Shown here one piece after another: positions 1 through 5,081 of a DNA stretch of 5,140 bases (positions within the stretch are counted from its first letter, which is position 1; every line of letters begins with the position of its first letter). This stretch comes from an uncultured Campylobacter sp. (GTDB lineage Bacteria > Campylobacterota > Campylobacteria > Campylobacterales > Campylobacteraceae). Location: contig NZ_CALIBH010000203.1 of assembly GCF_938045775.1 (NCBI RefSeq), positions 1 through 5,140 on the forward strand. Reading direction: 5' to 3'. The position numbers were made by a program, and so were the translations under genes. The notes below the pieces were generated by a model. It was not told the DNA's origin and searched no databases. It saw only the letters and a list, made by a program, of their open reading frames with translations.

Positions 1-22
1 TGAATTCCAAACTTTTATTCAT
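1..22 (-). CDS. 5' end of an unidentified gene, cut by the left edge
   Basis: Only the first seven codons are inside the window, reading MNKSLEF on the minus strand. The start is supported by a strong AAGGA ribosome binding site (TCCTT at 28-32 on the plus strand) five bases before the ATG at 22, and by a possible -10 box further upstream. It lies 219 bases downstream of the membrane-protein pair on the same strand, so it may be the next gene of that cluster or have its own promoter. Nothing can be said about its function; seven residues are too few to recognise a family. Confidence 0.5.
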
Positions 23-52
23 CTGCGTCCTTTTTGAAAATTTAAAGTCGTA

Positions 53-58
53 ATTCTA
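53..58 (-). promoter_or_regulatory. possible -10 box (TAGAAT) for the left-edge gene
   Basis: TAGAAT on the minus strand differs from TATAAT at one position and lies 30 bases before the ATG at 22, with a T-rich stretch upstream as is usual in Campylobacter promoters. No -35 box is evident. AT-rich DNA gives such matches by chance, so this is tentative. Confidence 0.25.
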
Positions 59-144
59 CGAAATTTTAGGTAAAAAATAGGCTAAATTTTGACGATTTTG
101 ACGGAGCGGTTTGGAATTTTGGTTTTTAAGATCGCGAGTTAAAT

Positions 145-180
145 TTTAAGCGCCCGGCTCGTTTTAAGCTTTCGGCTCGT
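145..180. repeat. two tandem copies of an imperfect 18-base repeat
   Basis: On the minus strand, positions 180-163 and 162-145 each begin ACGAGCCG and end GCTTAAA, differing only in the three middle bases (AAA versus GGC). They lie in the gap between the 240-residue membrane protein and the gene at the left edge. With only two copies and no gene attached, this is most simply a small slippage duplication. Confidence 0.55.
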
Positions 181-241
181 CTTTTTGGGCTTGCTGGTGC
201 TTGCGCGCGCGATCATTGTGCCGCGTGGATAAATTTAAAAT

Positions 242-964
242 TTAATCGCCCGCGCCCTCTTTGTCGTTTTTTAGAATTTCTATGTTTGCGCGCTCATTCG
301 CGCCTTTTAAGCTTATAGTTTTTTTGAGCGCGGATTTAAGGGGAGCTTTTGCCTCTTTTGATTTCATCATCTTATAGCGCCTCTTTCTTATCTCTGCTTC
401 AATAAATTTTATATCTTGCTGTGCGTATGGGAATGAGAGCGCAAAATTTTTGCCGCTTTGCCCGTCTTCTACTATCAAAATCGGCATCTCACCCCTCATC
501 CCTTTCTCCGTAAGGGCATTTTCTATATCGATCTTTGTGCTAAATTTAAACGATAAAAATTTCCACTCTTTCCTTACGGTGCGGCTGTCTATGATGACGC
601 CCTTTTCAGATAATGGCAGTATGGCAATTAGCATCATTGCAAGACCCATCACGATCACAAGTGCAGTCTCGCCACCGCCTCTTTGCATATACCCGCCTAC
701 GCATAGAGGGTCGTTTGTATCAAAGCATGCAACTTTACCTCTGCCTTTTGTTGTTTTTATCCAAGGCTCATCAAATGCTACCAGTGAACCCCAGGATAAA
801 AATAGCACGATAAGCATAGTTTTTGCTATGGGGCTAGGAGGTATGAGCCAGGCACCCTTTTGCACGGTTTTATAAGAGGCGTTGCTTTTAAAAACCATGC
901 TTTTTAAAATGGCAAGCCCAAACAGTAAAAGATTTATGCCGAATATCAAATATAAAAATATCAT
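242..964 (-). CDS. small membrane protein with cysteine loop, paralog of its upstream neighbour
   Basis: This 240-residue protein belongs to no family I can name. Three hydrophobic helices are visible at about residues 2-22, 48-64 and 100-119. The basic stretch at 21-48 suggests that loop is cytoplasmic, which would place the loop between helices 2 and 3 in the periplasm. That loop carries C80 and C88 in the pattern C-F-x3-D-x2-C, suitable for a disulfide. After helix 3 comes a soluble domain with a GVIID...KEW..L.F pattern, then a lysine-rich tail (193-225). The start ATG has AAGG seven bases upstream. The upstream gene shares the KTV..G, LFLSWG/IFLSFG, CVxGY and KEW motifs and the order of helices, so the two are diverged duplicates. 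Both are probably cotranscribed. The C-terminal domain could be a bacterial PH-like fold, but this is only a guess from its strand pattern. Confidence 0.8.
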   Translation of the reverse strand: MIFLYLIFGINLLLFGLAILKSMVFKSNASYKTVQKGAWLIPPSPIAKTMLIVLFLSWGSLVAFDEPWIKTTKGRGKVACFDTNDPLCVGGYMQRGGGETALVIVMGLAMMLIAILPLSEKGVIIDSRTVRKEWKFLSFKFSTKIDIENALTEKGMRGEMPILIVEDGQSGKNFALSFPYAQQDIKFIEAEIRKRRYKMMKSKEAKAPLKSALKKTISLKGANERANIEILKNDKEGAGD

Positions 965-1000
965 GCCGCCGCCTTAAATTTAGATATTTTTAGCGTTAAA

Positions 1001-1696
1001 TTAAGCCCAGGTATTTTGCTCGGCCGCTTCGGCTTTTGAAATTTCAGCGAGCTTTTCTAATATAAAATTTTGCAAAAAATCTATATCCTTTTGTGCATAC
1101 AAATATCCCGCTCCGAATTTAACACCGCTAATTTTGCCTCGTATGCTGATTATTTTTACGCCTCTTATAAACCATGTGGCGTAGTTCATCTCGTCAAAGT
1201 ATATCTTTTCCGTATGCCTAAACGGCAGAATCTCCCATTCTTTGCAGATGCCGCTTTTATCTATTCTGATTCCTTTTTGAATTAGCACGATAAAAGAAAA
1301 AATTATGATGCAGACCGATCCGATTTTGCTAAGTATTAGTCTTAGCTCGCTTATTTGCAGATACCCATCCACGCATCTGGGATCGCCTTCTTCGAAGCAT
1401 CTTAAATTTATGCCTGCCGCTTTGTACTCTTGCGAGCAAATTTTATCGTGGGTGTAAAAGCAGGGTATCGGCTCGCCGTTATGTTTTGCTACGTGCGAGC
1501 TGGATAGAGTGACTACGCCGAAGCTTAGGAATATTATAAACATCTGCATTTTTAAAAGCGGATCGGTGGAGATAAACAGAGTTCCGTGATCTACGGTTTT
1601 GAATGATCTGTTTTTATCAAGCAATGAAACAAGAAGGCAAAAGCCTATCGTAACATAAAGGATTATCGAAGCAAACTCGGTTATACTTTGCGACAT
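1001..1696 (-). CDS. small membrane protein with duplicated cysteine motif
   Basis: This 231-residue protein is the paralog of the gene that follows it 36 bases downstream; the family is not recognised. Helices lie at about residues 9-26, 49-66 and 119-140. The loop between helices 2 and 3, predicted periplasmic, holds the C-F-x3-D-x2-C motif twice (C79/C87 and C100/C108), while the neighbour has it once. The second copy aligns with the neighbour because both continue into CVxGY-x-Q. The soluble C-terminal part (141-215) shares KG..ID....KEW and the [YA]-AQxDI-x-F motif with the neighbour. I prefer the ATG at 1696 because an AAGG site lies eight bases upstream; the frame extends ten codons further to a TTG at 1726, but that would put the ribosome binding site inside the gene. 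A role in envelope sensing or redox is possible, but nothing in the sequence proves it. Confidence 0.8.
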   Translation of the reverse strand: MSQSITEFASIILYVTIGFCLLVSLLDKNRSFKTVDHGTLFISTDPLLKMQMFIIFLSFGVVTLSSSHVAKHNGEPIPCFYTHDKICSQEYKAAGINLRCFEEGDPRCVDGYLQISELRLILSKIGSVCIIIFSFIVLIQKGIRIDKSGICKEWEILPFRHTEKIYFDEMNYATWFIRGVKIISIRGKISGVKFGAGYLYAQKDIDFLQNFILEKLAEISKAEAAEQNTWA

Positions 1697-1718
1697 AATA
1701 ATGACCTTGTTTTTTGGA

Positions 1719-1755
1719 TTACGCAAGCTCGCGTAATTTGCGATTTTAGCGCAAA
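1719..1755. repeat. two adjacent short inverted repeats upstream of the membrane operon
   Basis: TTACGC at 1719-1724 pairs with GCGTAA at 1731-1736 around a six-base loop. Immediately after, TTTGCG at 1737-1742 pairs with CGCAAA at 1750-1755 around a seven-base loop. Each stem is six base pairs. They lie 23 to 59 bases before the ATG at 1696, so they could form leader structure or act as a protein binding site. No T-run follows on either strand that would make a typical terminator. Confidence 0.4.
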
Positions 1756-1961
1756 ATTTCTAAATTTACGAGATTTTGATTGCACTTTTTATAAATCGCG
1801 ATTAGAATTTTATCTCGCTAGCGTGATCTTGCCGCGCGAAAGGCGGATTAAATTTTTGGCTTTGAGATCCTAAAGCGCGCGGTTTATGACGCTGCACGAG
1901 GTACCTAGGCGCTCTTGCGATGCCATAACGTGCCTTAAAATTTCGCATCCTAAATCTTAAT

Positions 1962-1971
1962 GATAATTATC
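1962..1971. promoter_or_regulatory. probable Fur box (GATAATTATC)
   Basis: A perfect ten-base palindrome GATAATTATC, in the context TGATAATTATCT, matches the core of the GATAAT/ATTATC Fur consensus. It starts 31 bases before the TATAAT at 1993 and so covers the -35 region, where bound iron-loaded Fur would block RNA polymerase. The downstream gene is of an iron-uptake-associated family, which supports the reading. The flanks beyond the core match the 19-base consensus only partly. Confidence 0.6.
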
Positions 1972-1992
1972 TAAATATTTAAAATCGCACAA

Positions 1993-1998
1993 TATAAT
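1993..1998 (+). promoter_or_regulatory. -10 promoter box (TATAAT) of the PepSY gene
   Basis: This is an exact TATAAT with no good -35 hexamer at 17 bases spacing, as is common for the Campylobacter housekeeping sigma factor. Transcription would begin near 2005, leaving a leader of about 43 bases. An AAGGA ribosome binding site at 2037-2041 lies six bases before the ATG. Confidence 0.65.
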
Positions 1999-2047
1999 TG
2001 CGAACCTCAATCAAATAAAGATTAAATTTATCTCGCAAGGATCTGCA

Positions 2048-3208
2048 ATGAGCTCGCTTTTGAAGCGCAATAAAATTTTGTTTAACGTCCATCTGATTTT
2101 GTCAATCGTTTTTTCTATCCCGCTGCTTATTATAGGCGTTACGGGCGCGATTTTATCGTATCAGCACGAGTTTGAGGCGCTAATAAACGCGGGCTCTAAA
2201 AAGATCGAAAAAACAGGCGAAATGCAAAGCGTGGAGAAAATCCTGCAAAGCTTTAGCGAGCAAACGGGTGTTAAGCAGCCCGTAAGGCTCATCGTGCCCA
2301 AAAGCGATGACGAAGCCTTCGTCATTTACGCAAACAGAAATGATGCGTATCTGATCGATCCGTACACCGCGCAGATCATCGGCAGGGATCGCGGCACAGG
2401 CTTTGTACTAACGGTGATGTCGCTGCATCGAAATTTGGGCCTGGCGCTAAGCGGCAATAAAACTGCAGCCGAGGTCGGTAAACAAATCGTGGGCGCGAGC
2501 GCCACAGCGATGATACTGCTCGTAATAAGCGGCGTCTGGCTGCATTTCCCAAGGCTTAGGCGCAAATTCATCGAGGCGATAAGGCCAAATTTTAAACTCA
2601 AAAAATACGCTCTTTTTTACAATCTACACACGAGCCTAGGCTCGCTAAGTGCAGTGATTTACCTGCTTATCTGCTTAACCGGGCTTAACTGGTCGTACGG
2701 CTGGTATAATGATGCGGTGATGAAGCTTTTTGTAAGTTCACAAAATTTACCGCAAGCTAGCGCGCCTAAAGCCGCCGCTTCTAAAGATCACGCTGCCGCG
2801 CCCGCAAAAGAGGAGGGCAAAAAGCCCGCTACGTATAAATTTAGCGACGCGCAGAGGGCTTATGAGATATTCAGATCAAGCGGCATAGAGTATAAAGAAT
2901 TTACCCTAATGCTCGCAGCTGGAGATAAGATCGGCGTCAGATATTATGAGCCCGACGCGCCCGCTACCGCCCGTCCAAAAGGCGCGAGCGTGAAGCTAAA
3001 GGAGGGAAAGGTCGCACAGCAGAAGCAGACGGAGGGTATCACCGTGGGCGAGTTTAAAGACGCGAACTATCAGCTACATACGGGCTATTTTTTCGGGCTA
3101 GCGGGTAAAATTTTATGGTCGATTGTCTCGCTTTGCATGGTGCTTTTTATCTTTAGCGGCTTTTATATGACAGCAAAAAGGGCGTTTAAGTCAGAAAAGC
3201 TCGGCTAA
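2048..3208 (+). CDS. PepSY-associated transmembrane protein, likely iron/siderophore reductase type
   Basis: This 386-residue inner-membrane protein belongs to the PepSY_TM (PiuB/FpvG-like) family, whose members act beside TonB-dependent uptake and are linked to reducing ferric siderophores in the periplasm. Four helices are visible: about 16-38 (followed by the family's typical SYQHE), 147-166, 195-217 and 351-375. A PepSY-like periplasmic domain lies between helices 1 and 2 (about 60-115). Membrane-edge histidines at H40, H127 (SLHRNLGL), H166, H194 (NLHTSLG) and H344 (QLHTGYFFG) fit the family's conserved pattern and could bind heme or metal. Residues 236-262 form a low-complexity Ala/Lys linker in the second periplasmic part. 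Length is normal for the family. The ATG has AAGGA six bases upstream. A Fur-type palindrome and TATAAT precede it, suggesting induction under iron shortage. No receptor gene is adjacent within the window. The family call is firm; the electron donor and the ligand are unknown. Confidence 0.88.
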   Translation: MSSLLKRNKILFNVHLILSIVFSIPLLIIGVTGAILSYQHEFEALINAGSKKIEKTGEMQSVEKILQSFSEQTGVKQPVRLIVPKSDDEAFVIYANRNDAYLIDPYTAQIIGRDRGTGFVLTVMSLHRNLGLALSGNKTAAEVGKQIVGASATAMILLVISGVWLHFPRLRRKFIEAIRPNFKLKKYALFYNLHTSLGSLSAVIYLLICLTGLNWSYGWYNDAVMKLFVSSQNLPQASAPKAAASKDHAAAPAKEEGKKPATYKFSDAQRAYEIFRSSGIEYKEFTLMLAAGDKIGVRYYEPDAPATARPKGASVKLKEGKVAQQKQTEGITVGEFKDANYQLHTGYFFGLAGKILWSIVSLCMVLFIFSGFYMTAKRAFKSEKLG

Positions 3209-3311
3209 ATTTTACTTTGGCGATAGAGGTGTGACGAGCGGCGCAAGAGAGCCAAATATCTACGAATCATTGAGATGAAATTTGCCGAAGCGGATCAAGA
3301 AAAGCTCTGAT
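3209..3311. other. convergent gap between the PepSY gene and the toxin remnant
   Basis: About 100 bases separate the two converging genes. The DNA is still GC-richer and host-like up to about 3300 and turns AT-rich within the toxin remnant, so the junction of the acquired block probably lies here. A short plus-strand frame (3227-3310, ending QEKL then TGA) reads like protein, but other frames in the same stretch do too and no ribosome binding site supports it. No clear rho-independent terminator is visible for either gene. Confidence 0.4.
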
Positions 3312-3529
3312 TTAACGATTAGAAAAATTTTGTATGCTCGATGGCGTGGAGCAGCAATCATCAAGATTTATCGCAATACAATCATTTATTGTGGTGCTTT
3401 TCCCAGCGCCAGGTTGACCACCAATAAGATAAAGTTTTGGCGTGGAAGTTTGATGATGACAATATCTTGTTCAGAAACACGCTTTACGTCTTCTTGACTA
3501 AATTTTGATAATTTTTCAAGGTCTGTCAT
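3312..3529 (-). pseudogene. truncated, frameshifted zeta toxin remnant
   Basis: The ATG at 3529 has an AAGGA site nine bases upstream and overlaps the stop of the preceding 91-residue gene as ATGA, the usual coupling of antitoxin and toxin. As it stands the frame codes for only 47 residues (stop at 3386-3388). Restoring one A in the A-run at 3449-3451 joins it to the frame TPKLYLIGGQPGAGKSTT, a textbook zeta-toxin Walker A motif (3393-3422, about residues 37-46). That frame stops at 3312-3314, about 26 codons past the motif, where a zeta toxin should continue for some 150 residues or more. Past the motif the sequence includes AINLDD, which may be the remains of the acidic GD-x-FR site brought close by a deletion. 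Intact zeta toxins phosphorylate UDP-N-acetylglucosamine; this one cannot be active. Confidence 0.8.
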
Positions 3530-3801
3530 TTATACAAATCCTTTCCGTATTTATTTTCCAAAGCGTCCATAAGTTCCGTGATTTTATTATCCCAGTATTC
3601 TTCTGTTTTATCTTTTTCATCAAAAATTCTTTCTTTAATTTTACTCAATTCTATCCATAAGTTTTCACTCCAGCCATCTACACCTATTTTTGCTAATTTT
3701 GCAAATGAATTGGAGGCTGCACTTTTAGCTTCAGCTACAACTGCCTCTAGCTCATCTCCACTCATTGCGTAATCCCATTGGATAGTGTCAATATTTTTCA
3801 T
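3526..3801 (-). CDS. putative orphan antitoxin of the dead zeta toxin
   Basis: This is a 91-residue acidic, mostly helical protein with no signal peptide or membrane segment and no family I recognise. Its identity as an antitoxin is inferred from position: its TGA overlaps the ATG of the zeta-toxin remnant (ATGA), and small proteins directly upstream of zeta toxins are usually their antitoxins. It does not resemble the epsilon antitoxin or the helix-turn-helix PezA in any motif I can see. The central Gly-Trp-Ser-Glu stretch (about 43-46) is its most distinctive part, and the C-terminal half could be a long helix. The ATG has AAAGGA seven bases upstream. The gene lies 46 bases after the stop of the intact toxin gene, so it may be read from the upstream promoter or from its own weak one. 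The open frame is undamaged although the toxin is dead. Confidence 0.6.
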   Translation of the reverse strand: MKNIDTIQWDYAMSGDELEAVVAEAKSAASNSFAKLAKIGVDGWSENLWIELSKIKERIFDEKDKTEEYWDNKITELMDALENKYGKDLYK

Positions 3802-3829
3802 TTTTTAATCCTTTCGTACTATTTAAGGT

Positions 3830-3835
3830 ATTTTA
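3830..3835 (-). promoter_or_regulatory. possible -10 box (TAAAAT) of the second toxin-antitoxin pair
   Basis: TAAAAT on the minus strand lies 28 bases before the ATG at 3801, in the short gap after the upstream toxin gene. It is within the octamer TAAAATAC, which also occurs at exactly the same distance before the first antitoxin. No -35 box is evident. It could equally be part of an operator. Confidence 0.3.
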
Positions 3836-3847
3836 CTATATATTAAC

Positions 3848-4804
3848 CTAACGCTCTATTCCACCCGATCTGTCTCTGTCTTTTTTGCTTGAGCTAAGAA
3901 CTTTACGCGCGTTTTGCTCTAGCTCACTTTTAAATTTTGCGATTTCAGTCGGGTCAATTCGATTGGGCATGATTTTATTTAGCTTCGTTTCGTTCGCCTG
4001 AGCAAAACAAGCTTTGTCGATTCTGCCTTTTTGAAAATCTTGGTCTAATTTGACTTTTAAGCGTTTGAAAATTTCTTCTTTTGAGCCGATACTGATTAGT
4101 TTGTAGATCTCTTTTTCGTCGGTTAAAATTTTATTCTTATCGCTATTTCTATTAATGGCGATAATATTAATTTTATCCCCGAAATGCTCTTTTAGCTTTT
4201 TTAAACCGCTCGGCAAGTTGCCTTGGATGCTAGACATAACTTCAATGCTCCCGCCGCGCCCATATTCGTTAAAGCGCTTAAAAGTATTGTCTAAAGCCTT
4301 TTCGGGCTCTATATGCACTGCAGCAATTGTAACGTCTAATCTCTTTTGCAAGCATTGCTCTATTTTTGGGATAGTCGGCGCCGGGTTTGCCAACTGCCCT
4401 TCAAAAATAAGTTTAATTTTATCATCGTTCATACAATTTTTAACCGAGGTTGTTTTCCCGGCTCCAGGAATTCCGGTGATGAAAATTGCTTTGGTTTTAT
4501 TAGGCTCATCGCGTTTCAGAACCTCTTCAAACCGCGTCGCCGCCAAAACAGCGGAGGAATTATGTATCGCGTCATTTACTAGAGCCCTATTTTCTTTTGC
4601 TTCAAAGCAAGGAAAAAGTTCTTTGAATGTATCGGAACAGATATAGCGACCACCTGTGGTATCAGAGTGTTCATTATATTCTTTCAAAAAATCCTCCAAA
4701 GAATTCTCAGCAAGAGCAATCGCTTCGTCTTGAATTCTTCCCAATTCGGCATTAGAGCCGAAATCAATCTTTTTTATTGCGCTTACTAACTTTGATTGAG
4801 CCAT
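3848..4804 (-). CDS. zeta-toxin-like P-loop kinase with motif order unlike canonical zeta
   Basis: This 318-residue soluble protein belongs to the zeta/PezT-like kinase group, whose known members phosphorylate UDP-N-acetylglucosamine and so disturb cell-wall synthesis. The Walker A motif GIPGAGKTT lies at residues 111-119 (K117). It is followed at once by IFEGQLANP (E135), then a segment like the zeta VxLALIA strand and R-x-F (R177), GRGGS (R183) and IQGNLP. In canonical zeta toxins the acidic GDxFRxxHP site and a long helix lie between the P-loop and the EGTL motif. Here SDTFKELFP (D58, P65) and HNSSAVLA (81-88) lie before the P-loop, as if that segment had been moved. The start is ATG with AGGT eight bases upstream, and the gene overlaps the 66-residue putative antitoxin by 41 bases. 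The C-terminal third (about 235-318) is charged and unrecognised. The toxin role is inferred from family and context; the enzyme's substrate is not shown. Confidence 0.82.
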   Translation of the reverse strand: MAQSKLVSAIKKIDFGSNAELGRIQDEAIALAENSLEDFLKEYNEHSDTTGGRYICSDTFKELFPCFEAKENRALVNDAIHNSSAVLAATRFEEVLKRDEPNKTKAIFITGIPGAGKTTSVKNCMNDDKIKLIFEGQLANPAPTIPKIEQCLQKRLDVTIAAVHIEPEKALDNTFKRFNEYGRGGSIEVMSSIQGNLPSGLKKLKEHFGDKINIIAINRNSDKNKILTDEKEIYKLISIGSKEEIFKRLKVKLDQDFQKGRIDKACFAQANETKLNKIMPNRIDPTEIAKFKSELEQNARKVLSSSKKDRDRSGGIER

Positions 4805-4964
4805 TTTTTATACCTGCTTGTCGTATTCTTTCAATACTCTCTTTTGGAGCACCGCGATAAAGTTGCTTTTCGATTTTCTTGCGGTATTCGTCGTCGTTTT
4901 CCATTCGCGTCAAATGATCGCTCACGCCCTGCCACATTTTCATATCTTCTTCTGTTAAAGCCAT
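4764..4964 (-). CDS. putative antitoxin of the zeta-like kinase
   Basis: This is a 66-residue hydrophilic protein, helical and acidic in the first half and strongly basic at the C-terminus (KVSKRNKKD). I do not recognise a family and see no clear DNA-binding motif. It is called an antitoxin because it is the short first gene of the operon and its 3' end overlaps the toxin gene by 41 bases in another frame, an arrangement that couples translation of the pair. The ATG has a perfect AAGGA (4971-4975) six bases upstream, and a TATAAT lies 44 bases upstream. It shares no obvious similarity with the 91-residue small protein of the second module. It could instead be an accessory or regulatory protein. 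Confidence 0.65.
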   Translation of the reverse strand: MALTEEDMKMWQGVSDHLTRMENDDEYRKKIEKQLYRGAPKESIERIRQAGIKNGSIKVSKRNKKD

Positions 4965-4990
4965 TTCAAGTCCTTTCTAAGAAATTTGTA

Positions 4991-5002
4991 GTATTTTAAT
5001 AC
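4991..5002. promoter_or_regulatory. candidate operator, inverted repeat GTATT-TT-AATAC
   Basis: A twelve-base inverted repeat with perfect five-base arms lies between the -10 box and the ribosome binding site of the toxin-antitoxin operon, about where transcription should start. Autoregulation by the antitoxin or the complex at such a site is common in toxin-antitoxin operons. The site is AT-rich and short, so chance is a real alternative. Confidence 0.35.
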
Positions 5003-5008
5003 ATTCTA

Positions 5009-5014
5009 ATTATA
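5009..5014 (-). promoter_or_regulatory. -10 promoter box (TATAAT) of the toxin-antitoxin operon
   Basis: An exact TATAAT on the minus strand, preceded by TGC, lies 44 bases before the antitoxin ATG. No -35 hexamer is found at the usual spacing; a TTGCAT lies 21 bases upstream, too far to fit well. The upstream region is T- and A-rich. Transcription would begin near 5002, next to the inverted repeat. Confidence 0.55.
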
Positions 5015-5081
5015 GCATTTATCTTTCTAATAATTATGCAACAAATGTATCTTGGGCCGCAGAAATACGCTTTTGAGTTAT

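Larger units (their letters stand above)
1697..2047. other. divergent intergenic region, about 350 bases
   Basis: This gap separates the minus-strand membrane pair from the plus-strand PepSY gene and must hold promoters for both. The right end has a clear -10 box and Fur-type palindrome for the plus strand. Toward the left gene there are two adjacent short inverted repeats (TTACGC/GCGTAA at 1719-1736 and TTTGCG/CGCAAA at 1737-1755) that would lie in or near its leader. Minus-strand -10 candidates are TAAAAT at 1748-1743 and at 1812-1807, neither compelling. The central part (about 1820-1945) shows no convincing gene or RNA. Confidence 0.6.

Noticed and set aside
3..118. Ten-base perfect inverted pair AATTCCAAAC / GTTTGGAATT
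   Set aside because: The arms are nearly 100 bases apart and one lies inside the start of the left-edge gene; no terminal-repeat or element structure goes with them.
139..216. 25-codon minus-strand frame, lysine-rich, spanning the 18-base tandem repeat
   Set aside because: No ribosome binding site before its ATG, and its composition follows from the repeat; not supported as a gene.
1697..1726. TTG-started extension of the membrane protein by ten residues
   Set aside because: The AAGG ribosome binding site for the internal ATG at 1696 lies within this extension, and no better site precedes the TTG.
3190..3215. AGC-TCG-GCT followed by AAATTTT as a terminator of the PepSY gene
   Set aside because: The stem has only three base pairs and the T-run is short; not enough to call a terminator.
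3227..3310. Short plus-strand open frame after the PepSY gene
   Set aside because: It looks protein-like, but two other frames over the same bases do as well, and there is no start with a ribosome binding site.
3282..3497. 71-residue plus-strand frame
   Set aside because: It lies antisense to the zeta-toxin remnant, whose Walker A motif, start site and coupling are convincing; this frame shows no motif.
4155..4646. 163-residue plus-strand frame
   Set aside because: It is the antisense shadow of the P-loop region of the kinase gene and has no recognisable domain or ribosome binding site.
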